Shown here: piece after piece, positions 51,046 to 59,693 of the stretch | How positions within the stretch are numbered: position 1 is the stretch's first letter | Layout of the letters: each line of letters opens with the position of its first letter | Source: Alsobacter sp045348435 | Lineage (GTDB): Bacteria > Pseudomonadota > Alphaproteobacteria > Rhizobiales > Beijerinckiaceae | DNA: 64,000 bases | Reading direction: 5' to 3' | Assembly (NCBI RefSeq): GCF_045348435.1 | Contig: NZ_CP157484.1 | Location: 1,922,001-1,986,000 of the forward strand | Program-made: the position numbers and the translations under genes | Notes under the pieces: model-generated | What the model saw: only the letters and a program-made list of their open reading frames with translations | What the model was told of the DNA's origin: nothing | Database searches by the model: none

Positions 51046-52458
51046 ATGACGTCGCGCTCCATGACCCCGGAAGCGATCCGCTTCATCGAAACGGTCCGCT
51101 ACGAGGACCTGCCCGAGGAGGCGCTGCGCATCGGCCGCCGCTGCATGGTGGACACGCTCGGCCTCTATCTGGCCGGCGGCCTCGAGGGCTCGGTCAAGAT
51201 GCTCGCCGCCGACGCCGTCGAGAATGGCGGCCGCCCGGACGCCTATGTGATCGCGGCCGGCAAGGCGAAGGCTCCGGCCGCTCTGGCGGCCCGCGTGCTC
51301 GGAACCGCCGGCCACGCGCATGACTGGGACGACACGCAGGTGTCGCACGATCCCCGCCACGTCTATGGCCTGCTCACCCATCCCTCCGTGCCGCCGCTCA
51401 CGGCGGCGCTCGTGATGGCGCAGCGCCTCGGCGGCGTCGACGGCAAGCGCTTCATGCTCGCCTTCCAGACAGGCTTCGAGGTCGAGTGCAAGATCTCCGA
51501 GTGGATGAAGGACCGGCACTATCGCCGCGGCCACCACACCAGCGGCACGGTCGGCACCTTCGGGGCCGCGACGGCGGCCGCCAAGCTGCTCGGCCTTTCG
51601 GGCGACAAGCTCGCGCATGCGCTCGGCATCGCGGCCAGCTTCGCGGCCGGCATCCGCTGCAACTTCGGCACCATGACGAAGCCGCTCCATGTCGGCCGCG
51701 CGTCCGAGAACGGCGTCACGGCGGCGCTGCTGGCGGCGCGCGGCTTCACGGCCGATCCGGAGGCGCTCGATGGCCAGTGGGGCTTCTGGGTGGTGATGGG
51801 CGAGGGAGCGGACGAGAGCAAGTTCGAGCAGGGCTTCGGCAAGACGCTCACGATCGTGGACCCGGGCGTCAGCATCAAGCCCTACCCGTCGGGCATTCTC
51901 ACGCACCAGTCCATGGACGCCATGCTGAAGCTCGTGCGCGAGCACGACCTGAAGCCCGACCAGGTCGAGACCATCCGCTTCTACGCCGGCAAGAACATCA
52001 CCGAGCCGATCCGCTACCCGGTGGCGCAGAACCACCTGCAGGCCAAGTTCTCCATGCCGGCGCTGCTGTGCATGATCGTGCTCTGCCGCCGCGCCAGCCA
52101 CCATGAGTTCGAGGACAGCTTCGTGGCCGGCGCCGCCATGCAGGACATGCAGCGCCGCACGCAGGTCATCGTCGACCCAGAGATCGACGCCAAGGGCTAC
52201 GACCTGATCCGCTCGCGCATCGAGGTCGACACCAAGGACGGCCGCACGCTCACCCAATGGGCGGACGAGCGCTATCGCGGCGGGCCGTTGAACCCGATCA
52301 GCGACGCCGACCTCGAAGGCAAGTTCCGCATGTGCGCCGAGGGCGCCATCGATGACGCCCGGCAGGACCAGTTGCTCGACGCCGTGCGCGGCCTCGACAA
52401 GGCGGCCGACGCCGCCAAGCTTGCCGAGCTGATGATCTACGACGCGGCCGCCCGCTAG
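51046..52458 (+). CDS. MmgE/PrpD family protein (copy 1)
   Basis: A 470-residue member of the iron-independent PrpD fold (2-methylcitrate dehydratase, cis-aconitate decarboxylase, epimerases). The HAHDWDDTQ block (about residue 86-94) is the family acidic motif, followed by HVYGLLTHPSVPPLTAALVMAQRLGG. Other blocks are GHHTSGTVGTFGAATAAAKLLGL and IKPYPSGILTHQSMDAML. Closest to the protein at 63520 within this window: both have DDTQ and (R/H)VYGLLTHP. It should dehydrate, decarboxylate or isomerise an organic acid. It is the second gene after the GntR regulator and precedes the TctCBA genes. Confidence 0.83.
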   Translation: MTSRSMTPEAIRFIETVRYEDLPEEALRIGRRCMVDTLGLYLAGGLEGSVKMLAADAVENGGRPDAYVIAAGKAKAPAALAARVLGTAGHAHDWDDTQVSHDPRHVYGLLTHPSVPPLTAALVMAQRLGGVDGKRFMLAFQTGFEVECKISEWMKDRHYRRGHHTSGTVGTFGAATAAAKLLGLSGDKLAHALGIAASFAAGIRCNFGTMTKPLHVGRASENGVTAALLAARGFTADPEALDGQWGFWVVMGEGADESKFEQGFGKTLTIVDPGVSIKPYPSGILTHQSMDAMLKLVREHDLKPDQVETIRFYAGKNITEPIRYPVAQNHLQAKFSMPALLCMIVLCRRASHHEFEDSFVAGAAMQDMQRRTQVIVDPEIDAKGYDLIRSRIEVDTKDGRTLTQWADERYRGGPLNPISDADLEGKFRMCAEGAIDDARQDQLLDAVRGLDKAADAAKLAELMIYDAAAR

Positions 52459-52530
52459 GGCGACGGCGTATCGACGGTGCGGCCCACAAGGGCCGCAGGG
52501 CGCTCCGGGAATGCGCCGAGGGAGGAAGTC

Positions 52531-53496
52531 ATGGGCAAGCTCAAGGCAGCAATGCGGCTCGCCGTGGCGGCGGCCGCTGTCGCGTGCGGGATCGGGATCG
52601 CGCAGGCCGCGCCCGAAGCCTATCCGCAAAAGGTCGTCACGCTGGTGACGCACTCCAGCCCGGGAGGCGGCAGCGACGTCTTCCTGCGCGAGATGATCAA
52701 GTACCTGAACCGCTACATCGACGCGACCTTCGTGGTCGAGAACGTGCAGGGCGGCAGCGGCGCGCGCGCCATGTCCAAGGTCGCGACCTCCAAGCCGGAC
52801 GGCGCCACCTTCTACGCCATCACGCCGACCTACGTGTTCACCTCGCTGATGAGCAAGGTGCCCAGCACCTACAAGGACATGCAGCCCGTCGTCACCGTGT
52901 TCTCGGACGCCGAGGTATTGTTCACCCGCACCGACGGGCCGTTCAAGTCGCTGAAGGACGTGATCGCGCACGCCAAGGAGAAGCGCGGCCGCTGGGGCGT
53001 CGCCAACCCGGCCTCGCTGGAGCGCCAAGCGGCCGAGCGCCTGAAAAAGGCGGCCGGCGTCAACGCCGCGATCGTCTCGCACGAGGGCGGCGGCGACATG
53101 ATGATCAACGTGCTCAACGGCACGCTGGATGTCGGCGTGGGCGAGATCCAGGAGCTGCGCTCGCAGCTGGAGGCCGGCAAGGTGCGCCTGGTCGCCACCT
53201 TCAACAGCAAGCGTCTCGACGGCTACCCCAACGTCCCCACCGTCAAGGAGGAGGGGTTCGACGTGGTGGTGCAGAAGTTCCGCGGCCTCGCCGGCCCGAA
53301 GGGGCAACCGCCGGAGGTGCTGGCCATCTGGGAGCGGGCGATGCGCAGCCTGATCGCGGATCCCGATTACAAAAAGGTCTACGCCGCCGAGAGCCTCGTC
53401 CCCGAGGTGCAGGGCTCCGCCGGCGCGACCAAGCTCGTCGACGATTTCGCGGCCGAGTCCGAGGCCTTCCTCAAGGAGGCGGGCGCGGCCAAGTAG
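52531..53496 (+). CDS. Tripartite tricarboxylate transporter binding protein (TctC-like)
   Basis: A 321-residue periplasmic receptor of the Bug/TctC family: signal peptide LKAAMRLAVAAAAVACGIGIAQA, then YPQKVVTLVTHSSPGGGSDVFLREM, VENVQGGSGARAMSKVA and GEIQELRSQLEAGKVRLVA. The SSPGGGSD ligand loop is typical. It captures a carboxylate for TctBA. ATG 52531 lies 6 bases after GGAGGAA. The gene sits between PrpD copy 1 and TctB. Confidence 0.86.
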   Translation: MGKLKAAMRLAVAAAAVACGIGIAQAAPEAYPQKVVTLVTHSSPGGGSDVFLREMIKYLNRYIDATFVVENVQGGSGARAMSKVATSKPDGATFYAITPTYVFTSLMSKVPSTYKDMQPVVTVFSDAEVLFTRTDGPFKSLKDVIAHAKEKRGRWGVANPASLERQAAERLKKAAGVNAAIVSHEGGGDMMINVLNGTLDVGVGEIQELRSQLEAGKVRLVATFNSKRLDGYPNVPTVKEEGFDVVVQKFRGLAGPKGQPPEVLAIWERAMRSLIADPDYKKVYAAESLVPEVQGSAGATKLVDDFAAESEAFLKEAGAAK

Positions 53497-53529
53497 CCGC
53501 CGCCGTCTCGAGCCGCAGGAGCGCGGGTC

Positions 53530-54015
53530 ATGCACAAGGACATCCAGAGCGGCCTCGTGGTGGCCGCCGTGGGATTCCTCTACCTCTGGGGCCTGCGCGG
53601 CATCAGCGAGACCACGCTGTCGGACGAGGTGGGGCCCACGGGCATTCCCTATCTGCTTGGGATCGCGCTCGCCTTGACCGGGCTGCTGATCGCCGCGCGT
53701 GGCGCGCTGATGGCCCGCAAGGCTCAGCCCGCCGTCGCGGCCGCTCCCGCGCCTGACGATGACGACGAGGCCGACGCCCCAGCCTGGCGCGCCATGAGCT
53801 TCCTGGGCCTCGGCGTCCTGTTCATCGGCGCAGCCTGGCTGGCCGGCTACGTGGCGGCCGGGATCGTGCTGCTCGCCGCCACCGCGACCTTCGAGGGCAT
53901 CCGGCCGTCGGCGCGGCTTGCGGCGCTCGCAGTCGGCGGCGCCGTCGGCTTCTGGATCGTTTTCGTGAAGCTGCTCGGCATCGACCTGCCGCACGGCGTC
54001 CTCTTCGGGGGCTGA
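53530..54015 (+). CDS. Tripartite tricarboxylate transporter small membrane protein (TctB-like)
   Basis: A 161-residue protein with four helices: QSGLVVAAVGFLYLWGLRG, LLGIALALTGLLIAARGAL, a polar Asp/Glu-rich stretch (PAPDDDDEADAPAW), then two C-terminal helices. It corresponds to the DUF1468/TctB family. It lies between TctC and TctA and is needed as the small membrane subunit. Confidence 0.83.
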   Translation: MHKDIQSGLVVAAVGFLYLWGLRGISETTLSDEVGPTGIPYLLGIALALTGLLIAARGALMARKAQPAVAAAPAPDDDDEADAPAWRAMSFLGLGVLFIGAAWLAGYVAAGIVLLAATATFEGIRPSARLAALAVGGAVGFWIVFVKLLGIDLPHGVLFGG

Positions 54016-54018
54016 GGC

Positions 54019-55515
54019 ATGGACACGCTCCTGAAATGCCTGACCCTGCTGGTCGCGACGCCGCTGGTGCCGGCCGCCATCATCGGCCTTGTCTGGGGCA
54101 TCATCGGCGGCGCGCTGCCGGGCATCTCGGCCTCTGTGACGATGTCGCTGGTGCTGCCCTTCACCTACGCGATGGACCCCATGGTCGCCATCGTGCTGCT
54201 GGCCTCCGTGTATATCGGCGCCGAATATGGCGGCTCCATCCCGGCCATCCTGATCCGCACGCCGGGCACCAACTCGGCCGCCGCCACCGTGGTGGACGGC
54301 TACGAGATGAAGCGCCAGGGCCGCGCCGGCGAGGCGCTCGGCATCTCGCTGTGGTCGGGCGTCATCGGCAGCCTGTTCGGGCTCGTGATGCTGATCGGCC
54401 TCACCGAGCCGCTGTCGCGCATCGCGCTCGCATTCAAGCCGATGAGCTACTGCGCGCTCGGGCTGCTCGGCCTCAGCATCATCGCGTCGCTGTCCGGCGG
54501 CTCGCTGCTGAAAGGCCTCGCGGCCGCGCTGGTCGGCATGATGGTGTCCACCATCGGCATCGACCCGATCTCGGGCGTCGACCGCTTCACCTTCGGCCAG
54601 GCGGACCTGCTGAACGGCGTGAAGCCCATCATGGTGATGGTGTCGCTGTTCGCCGTCAGCGAGCTCCTGCGCCAGTCGGGCAGCAAGAGCGTGGCGCTCG
54701 GCCAGCAGTCGGTCCGCATCACCCTGCCGAACCTCGCGATGATGCGCCGGCTGATCAAGCCGCAGTTCATCGGCTGCATCACCGGCACGGTCGAGGGCCT
54801 GATGCCGGGCGGCGGCGGCTCCATCGCGGCCTTCTTCTCCTATAACGAGGCCAAGCGCTGGTCCAAGCACCCGGAGGAATTTGGCAAGGGCTCGGTGGAG
54901 GGCGTCGCCGCCCCGGAGGCCGCCAACAACACGGTGGCGAGCGCGTCGCTGATCCCGCTGCTCAGCTTCGGCATCCCGGGCTCCAACTCGGCCGCGGTGC
55001 TGCTGGGCGGGCTCCTGATCCACGGCCTTCTTCCCGGGCCGCGCCTCTTCGAGCAGAACGCCGACGTGGTGCTGGGCCTCTACACGGGCTCGCTGGTCGC
55101 CACGATCGCGCAGATCGCGGTCGGCATCGTGATCATGCCGGTCTGCATGTGGCTGGTGAATCGTCCGCGGCCCTATCTGGCGGCCTTCATCTACCTTCTG
55201 GTGCTGTCGGGCATCTACACCATCAACGGCAGCCTGTTCGACCTCGGCATCGTGCTGTTCGGCGGCCTTGTCGGCTTCCTGATGAAGGCCTTCGGCTACC
55301 CGTTCCTGCCGGCCGTGCTGGGCGTGGTGCTGGGCCCGATCGTGGAATCCAACTATCGTCGCTCGATGCTGCTGTCGGGCGGCGACCTCTCGATCTTCCT
55401 CGACGACCCCATCGCGGTCGGCTTCCTGATCACGGCCGTCCTGTTCCTGTCCTGGTCGCTCTGGCGCGAGTGGCGCGACGCCGTCGCGCGCCGGACGGAG
55501 GTGAAGCCCGCATGA
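54019..55515 (+). CDS. Tripartite tricarboxylate transporter large permease (TctA-like)
   Basis: A 498-residue membrane protein with about twelve helices. TctA blocks: GIIGGALPGISASVTMSLVLPFTYAMDP, IYIGAEYGGSIPAILIRTPGTNSAAAT (sequence begins with a variant VYIG), GTVEGLMPGGGGSIAAFFSYNEAKRWSKHPEEFGKGS, and a second PGSNSAAVLLGGLL. It imports the carboxylate with sodium or proton drive. Its stop overlaps the start of the next PrpD gene by four bases, so the transporter and enzyme are translationally coupled. Confidence 0.87.
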   Translation: MDTLLKCLTLLVATPLVPAAIIGLVWGIIGGALPGISASVTMSLVLPFTYAMDPMVAIVLLASVYIGAEYGGSIPAILIRTPGTNSAAATVVDGYEMKRQGRAGEALGISLWSGVIGSLFGLVMLIGLTEPLSRIALAFKPMSYCALGLLGLSIIASLSGGSLLKGLAAALVGMMVSTIGIDPISGVDRFTFGQADLLNGVKPIMVMVSLFAVSELLRQSGSKSVALGQQSVRITLPNLAMMRRLIKPQFIGCITGTVEGLMPGGGGSIAAFFSYNEAKRWSKHPEEFGKGSVEGVAAPEAANNTVASASLIPLLSFGIPGSNSAAVLLGGLLIHGLLPGPRLFEQNADVVLGLYTGSLVATIAQIAVGIVIMPVCMWLVNRPRPYLAAFIYLLVLSGIYTINGSLFDLGIVLFGGLVGFLMKAFGYPFLPAVLGVVLGPIVESNYRRSMLLSGGDLSIFLDDPIAVGFLITAVLFLSWSLWREWRDAVARRTEVKPA

Positions 55516-56897
55516 ACGCCCCCCTGAAGAGCGACGCCCCGATTGCGGCCTCGCTCGCCCGCTTCGCCGTCGAGACGGGCCGGACGCCCCTGCCGGACGC
55601 GGTGCGCGAAACCGTGCGGCTGCTGCTGCTGGACGTGGCCGGCCTCTGCCTCGCGGCCCGCGAAACCGACTACGTCCGCGCCGGCCTCGCCAGCCTGGCG
55701 TCGGAGGGACGCTGCACCGCGATCGGCCACCCCGGCGGGCACGGTCCTTACGACGCGGCGCTGCTGAACGGCCTCGCGGCACATGGCGAGGATTTCGACG
55801 ACACCTTCGAGGGCGGCCCCGTGCACGCCGGCGCGGTGGTGGTGCCGGCCGTGCTCGCCATCGCGGAGCATCGCGGCCTCTCGGGCGAAGCCGTGGCGCG
55901 CGGCGTCGCGGTCGGGACCGAGCTAATGTGCCGGCTCAGCCTCGTCGCCCCGCAGGCGATCCACAAGGCGGGTTTCCACCCCACCGCTGTGCTGGGCGCC
56001 CCCGCGGCGGCCGCCGCCGTCTGCGCGGCGCTCGGGCTGGACGAGACGCAGACGCTGAACGCCATCGGGACCTCGGGCAGCCTCGCCTCCGGCATCATCG
56101 AATACCTGTCCGACGGCAGCTGGACCAAGCGCCTCCATGCCGGCGCGGCCGCGCAGGCCGGCATCCGCTCCGCCCTGCTGGCCGAAGGCGGGTTCTTCGG
56201 CCCCTCCACCGTGCTGGAAGGCAAGCACGGGTTCTTCAAGGCCTTCGCGCCGTCGCGCACGCCGGACTTCTCGCCCCTGCTGGACGGTTTGGGCGAGCGC
56301 TGGGTTTTGCGCGACATCGCCTTCAAGCCTTACGCGTGCGGAACCATGACGCAGCCCTTCGTGGATTGCGCCGTGATGCTCGCCGCGCAGGGCGTCCGCC
56401 CCGAGGACGTCGTCGCGATGGAGTGCCGCGTCGGCGAAGGCACCGTGCATCGCCTGTGGGACCCCATCGCGCTGAAGCGCAGCCCGCCCAATGGCTATGC
56501 GGCGAAGTTCTCGTCGCCCTACTGCATCGCGGTGGGCTTCATCGACGGCAAGGCCGGGCTGGAACAGTTCACCGAGGAGCGGGTGCGCGACGAGCGCGTC
56601 CGCGCGCTGGCCGCCGCCGTGTCCTACGTGGTGGATCCGGCCGACGAGTACCCGCGCAACTTCACCGGCCACATCAAGGCGACGCTGCGCGATGGCTCCG
56701 TGCGCGAGGTCCGCAAGCCGCACATGCGCGGCGGCGCTCGCGAGCCCCTGGCCGCCGCCGACATTCGCGCCAAGTTCGACGACAACGCCCGTTTCGGCGG
56801 CTGGGACGTGCCGCGCGCCGGCGCGCTCGCGGATGCGCTGGACGCGATCGCGGCCGGCGGCGCGATCGACCTCGCGGCGGGCCGCGCCGCATCATGA
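55512..56897 (+). CDS. MmgE/PrpD family protein (copy 2)
   Basis: A 461-residue PrpD-fold enzyme: LLLLDVAGLCLAARE, AHGEDFDDTFEGGPVHAGAVVVPAVLAIAEHRG (family acidic motif plus the His-Ala-Gly block), GFHPTAVLGAPAAAAAVCAALGLDE, WTKRLHAGAAAQAGIRSALLAEGGFFGPSTVLEG and KPYACGTMTQPFVDC. It differs from copies 1 and 3 (no DDTQ, no LLTHP) and is closer to the cis-aconitate decarboxylase/methylcitrate dehydratase branch. It overlaps tctA and is followed by the SDR gene. Confidence 0.84.
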   Translation: MNAPLKSDAPIAASLARFAVETGRTPLPDAVRETVRLLLLDVAGLCLAARETDYVRAGLASLASEGRCTAIGHPGGHGPYDAALLNGLAAHGEDFDDTFEGGPVHAGAVVVPAVLAIAEHRGLSGEAVARGVAVGTELMCRLSLVAPQAIHKAGFHPTAVLGAPAAAAAVCAALGLDETQTLNAIGTSGSLASGIIEYLSDGSWTKRLHAGAAAQAGIRSALLAEGGFFGPSTVLEGKHGFFKAFAPSRTPDFSPLLDGLGERWVLRDIAFKPYACGTMTQPFVDCAVMLAAQGVRPEDVVAMECRVGEGTVHRLWDPIALKRSPPNGYAAKFSSPYCIAVGFIDGKAGLEQFTEERVRDERVRALAAAVSYVVDPADEYPRNFTGHIKATLRDGSVREVRKPHMRGGAREPLAAADIRAKFDDNARFGGWDVPRAGALADALDAIAAGGAIDLAAGRAAS

Positions 56898-56910
56898 TGG
56901 GAGCCAACGC

Positions 56911-57669
56911 ATGAACGACCAGGAACTCGCCGGCCGTCGCGTGCTCGTCACCGGCGCATCCAAGAACATCGGCCGGGCCATCGCGCTGGATCTCGCGGCC
57001 GGCGGCGCACACGTGGCGCTCGTCGCGCGGCAGGATCGCGCCGGGCTGGACGCGGTGGCGGGCGAGATCGCGCAGGCGGGCGGAACCGCCGTCGTGCTGC
57101 TCGCCGACGTCTCGGACGAGGCGTCCGTGCGCCGCATGGTGGAGGACGCCGCCGCACAACTCGGCGGCCTCGACGTGCTGGTCAACAACGCCGCCGTGCG
57201 CAACGAGGCGCATTTCGAGGACCTCACCTTCGCGCGCTGGCGCGAGGTGATGGCGATCGCGCTCGACGGCGCCTTCCTGTGCTGCCAGGCCTGCCTTCCG
57301 CATCTCGCTCAAGGAGGCGAGGGGGCCATCATCAACATCGGCGGGCTGACGGCCTATACGGGAGCCCGGGACCGCGCCCATGTGGTCGCCGCCAAGGCGG
57401 GGCTCGATGGGCTCACCAAGGCGTTGGCGCATGATCTCGCGCCCAAGGGCGTCACCGTGAACCTCGTTTCGCCGGGCCTGATCGACACGGTGCGGGGCGG
57501 ACCGAGCTCGGCCGCCGAGCCGACGCACCACAAGACGCACGCGACGTTGCTGGGGCGGCGCGGCAAGCCGTCCGAGGTCGCCGCCATGGTGCGCCTGCTG
57601 GCGGGCCCGCAGGGACGCTTCATCACGGGCCAGACCATCCACGTGAACGGCGGGGCCTATCTGCCGTGA
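56911..57669 (+). CDS. SDR-family protein lacking the catalytic Ser-Tyr-Lys triad
   Basis: A 252-residue SDR-like protein. The nucleotide-binding site VLVTGASKNIGRAIALDLAA and NNAAVRN are intact. The active site is not: the usual N-I-S-S becomes NIGGLTAYTG, and the YxxxK block reads RAHVVAAKAGL, with Val at the Tyr position and His one residue before it. The Lys is kept. The protein may bind NAD(P) without normal chemistry or use His. It starts with ATG 56911, 13 bases after the PrpD stop, and its own stop overlaps the next start (GTGA). Confidence 0.82.
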   Translation: MNDQELAGRRVLVTGASKNIGRAIALDLAAGGAHVALVARQDRAGLDAVAGEIAQAGGTAVVLLADVSDEASVRRMVEDAAAQLGGLDVLVNNAAVRNEAHFEDLTFARWREVMAIALDGAFLCCQACLPHLAQGGEGAIINIGGLTAYTGARDRAHVVAAKAGLDGLTKALAHDLAPKGVTVNLVSPGLIDTVRGGPSSAAEPTHHKTHATLLGRRGKPSEVAAMVRLLAGPQGRFITGQTIHVNGGAYLP

Positions 57670-58469
57670 CGGCGGCGGCGGACCCCGCGACGTTCGGCCT
57701 GGCCGGCTTCGCCGGGGCCGGCTTTGCGGCGACCGCCGCCCTGGTCGCGCTCGCGGCCTTTCTGGCCGCGCTGTTCAGCGCCCTCACGGGCTCTGGCGGC
57801 GCCATCATCCTCTCGCTCGCGCTGGCGCCGCTGATCGGCGTCGCCGCCCTGGTGCCGACGCTCAGCGTCGCGCTGCTGATCACGCATGTCGCCCGGGTGG
57901 TCGCGTTCCGCCACAGCATCGACAGGAGCGCCGCAGCCATGATGGCCGGGTTCGCGGTTCCGGGCTGCGCGTTTGGCGCGGTGATCTACGCCTGGCTGCC
58001 AGAACGCGCCATCGCGGCCGTGCTGGGCGTGTTCCTGCTCGTTCTCGTGATCGTGAAGCGGTCGCTGGCGTCCCGCATCGCGGCGTCGCGTCTCGCCCGG
58101 CTCGGCCCCGCCGGCCTTGCCGGCGCGTCCGGCCTCTTCGGCGTGCTCTCGGGCGCGACCATCGGCGGCGGCGTGCTCGCCCTGCCGATTCTCGGCGCGG
58201 CCGGGCTTGCGGGCTCGGCCCTCGTGGCGACGGACGCCGCGGTCGGGCTGATGCTCCAGCTCACCAAGGCGATCGTCTTCGGCGGCGCCGCCACCCTCAC
58301 GGCCAAGTTGCTGGGCCTGGGCCTGCTGATCGGCCTTTGCATGATCCCGGGCGTCACGCTGGCCAAGGCGCTGCTGGTCCGCATGCCGCTCCCTGTCCAT
58401 GGCCTCATGATCGACGGCGTCATCGCGCTCGGCGCCCTCGGTTTCATCCGGCAGGCGCTGAAGGGCTGA
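57666..58469 (+). CDS. TauE/SafE family membrane permease
   Basis: A 267-residue eight-helix protein: LFSALTGSGGAIILSLALAPLIG and GVLSGATIGGGVLALPILGAAG are the two inverted TauE repeat blocks. The family exports sulfite, sulfoacetate or other organic anions. It starts with GTG 57666 in overlap with the SDR stop. As the last gene of the TctCBA operon it may release a product acid or sulfite. No sulfur gene lies nearby. Confidence 0.8.
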   Translation: MTAAADPATFGLAGFAGAGFAATAALVALAAFLAALFSALTGSGGAIILSLALAPLIGVAALVPTLSVALLITHVARVVAFRHSIDRSAAAMMAGFAVPGCAFGAVIYAWLPERAIAAVLGVFLLVLVIVKRSLASRIAASRLARLGPAGLAGASGLFGVLSGATIGGGVLALPILGAAGLAGSALVATDAAVGLMLQLTKAIVFGGAATLTAKLLGLGLLIGLCMIPGVTLAKALLVRMPLPVHGLMIDGVIALGALGFIRQALKG

Positions 58470-58489
58470 CGCGCAATTTCGAAAACAGT

Positions 58490-58505
58490 CGATTGTTGAC
58501 AATCT
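58490..58505. promoter_or_regulatory. Island operator, copy 2 (CGATTGTTGACAATCT)
   Basis: GATTGTTGACAATC (58491-58504) is identical to the core before the GntR gene at 50356. It lies 20 bases past the TauE-like stop and 110 bases before the ABC ATPase gene, consistent with an operator for the ABC operon. Confidence 0.65.
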
Positions 58506-58614
58506 AAACCAGCATGGCCCATCGTGGCCGCCACGGCGCCGCAGAGCGCCACGAGGCGGTCGCCGAAAGTCCCGGTCGGGACGAGACGCCGCTTCACAAC
58601 GGGGAGGAGGTCAC

Positions 58615-59676
58615 ATGGCCTTCGTCGAGCTTTCGCACCTGTCCAAGACCTACGGAAAGCTGACCGTGGTCGATCGCGTGTCCCTCGCCATCGAGAAGGG
58701 CGCGCTGGTCTGCCTCCTGGGTCCTTCCGGCTGCGGCAAGACCACCACGCTGCGCCTGGTCGCGGGCTTCGTCGACCCGACCGGCGGCGAGATCCGGGTG
58801 GGAGGGCGCGTGCTCTCGGCGCCCCATGTCACCACGCCGCCCGAGCGCCGCAACATGTCGATGATCTTCCAGAGCTACGCGCTCTGGCCGCACATGACGG
58901 TGTTCGAGAACGTCGCCTACGGGCTCTCCATCCGGGGCCTCTCCAAGGCGGACATCAAGACGCGCGTCGACAACATCCTGAGCGTCGCCAAGCTGTCGCC
59001 GCTGGCCGAGCGCTACCCGTCGGAGCTCTCCGGCGGCCAGCAGCAGCGCGTGTCGCTGGCCCGCGCGCTGGTGGTGGAGCCCGAAACGCTGCTGCTCGAC
59101 GAGCCGCTGTCCAATCTCGACGCCAACTTGCGCGAGGAGATGCGGTTCGAGATCCGCCGCCTCCATGACGAGTATCGCTACACCACCATCTACGTCACCC
59201 ACGACCAGGCCGAGGCCATGACGACGGCGGACGTGATCGTGGTGATGAACCAGGGCCGCATCGAGCAGGCCGGTTCGGCCGAGGACATCTACCAGCGTCC
59301 GCGCTCGGAATTCGTGGCCCGCTTCATCGGCGGCACCAACATCCTCAAGGGCCGGCGCTCGGGCGACCAGGCCGTGGACTGGGGCGGCATCACGCTCACC
59401 TGCGGCGACGGCGAGTTTGCGGCCTCGGACGAAACGGCGGTGTCGATCCGCCACCACGACATCCGCATCGCCACCGATGCGCCCGCGAATGGCCTGAACT
59501 GGGCGCCCGGCGCGGTTTCGCGCCAGGTCTTCCTCGGCTCGCACCGCGACTACCTGATTGATCTTTCGAATGGCGAGACCGTTCGCGCGGTCGCGCCCCC
59601 CGATGTCGCCATTCCGAAAGGGCAGCCCGTCTGGCTTCAGTTCCCCCCGGAACACTGCCGGGCGCTGGCTCAATAA
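58615..59676 (+). CDS. ABC transporter ATPase (Fe3+/spermidine/thiamine class)
   Basis: A 353-residue ATPase: Walker A LLGPSGCGKTTTLRLVAGF, MIFQSYALWPHMTVFENV, signature LSGGQQQRVSLARAL, Walker B TLLLDEPLSNLDANLREEM, and a C-terminal TOBE-like domain (residues about 240-353). ATG 58615 has GGGGAGGAGGTCAC upstream, a strong ribosome site. It is the first gene of the island's second transporter and powers the permease encoded at 60811. Confidence 0.88.
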   Translation: MAFVELSHLSKTYGKLTVVDRVSLAIEKGALVCLLGPSGCGKTTTLRLVAGFVDPTGGEIRVGGRVLSAPHVTTPPERRNMSMIFQSYALWPHMTVFENVAYGLSIRGLSKADIKTRVDNILSVAKLSPLAERYPSELSGGQQQRVSLARALVVEPETLLLDEPLSNLDANLREEMRFEIRRLHDEYRYTTIYVTHDQAEAMTTADVIVVMNQGRIEQAGSAEDIYQRPRSEFVARFIGGTNILKGRRSGDQAVDWGGITLTCGDGEFAASDETAVSIRHHDIRIATDAPANGLNWAPGAVSRQVFLGSHRDYLIDLSNGETVRAVAPPDVAIPKGQPVWLQFPPEHCRALAQ

Positions 59677-59693
59677 AACAAGGAGGAAACGTC

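Noticed and set aside
51028..55782. A 1584-codon open frame on the minus strand opposite PrpD1 and TctCBA
   Set aside because: It is Arg/His/Asp-rich, has no recognisable domain, crosses five well-supported genes and follows the third-position GC bias of the plus-strand genes.
50356..58469. A methylcitrate cycle operon
   Set aside because: PrpD-fold proteins are present but no methylcitrate synthase or methylisocitrate lyase gene is in the operon.
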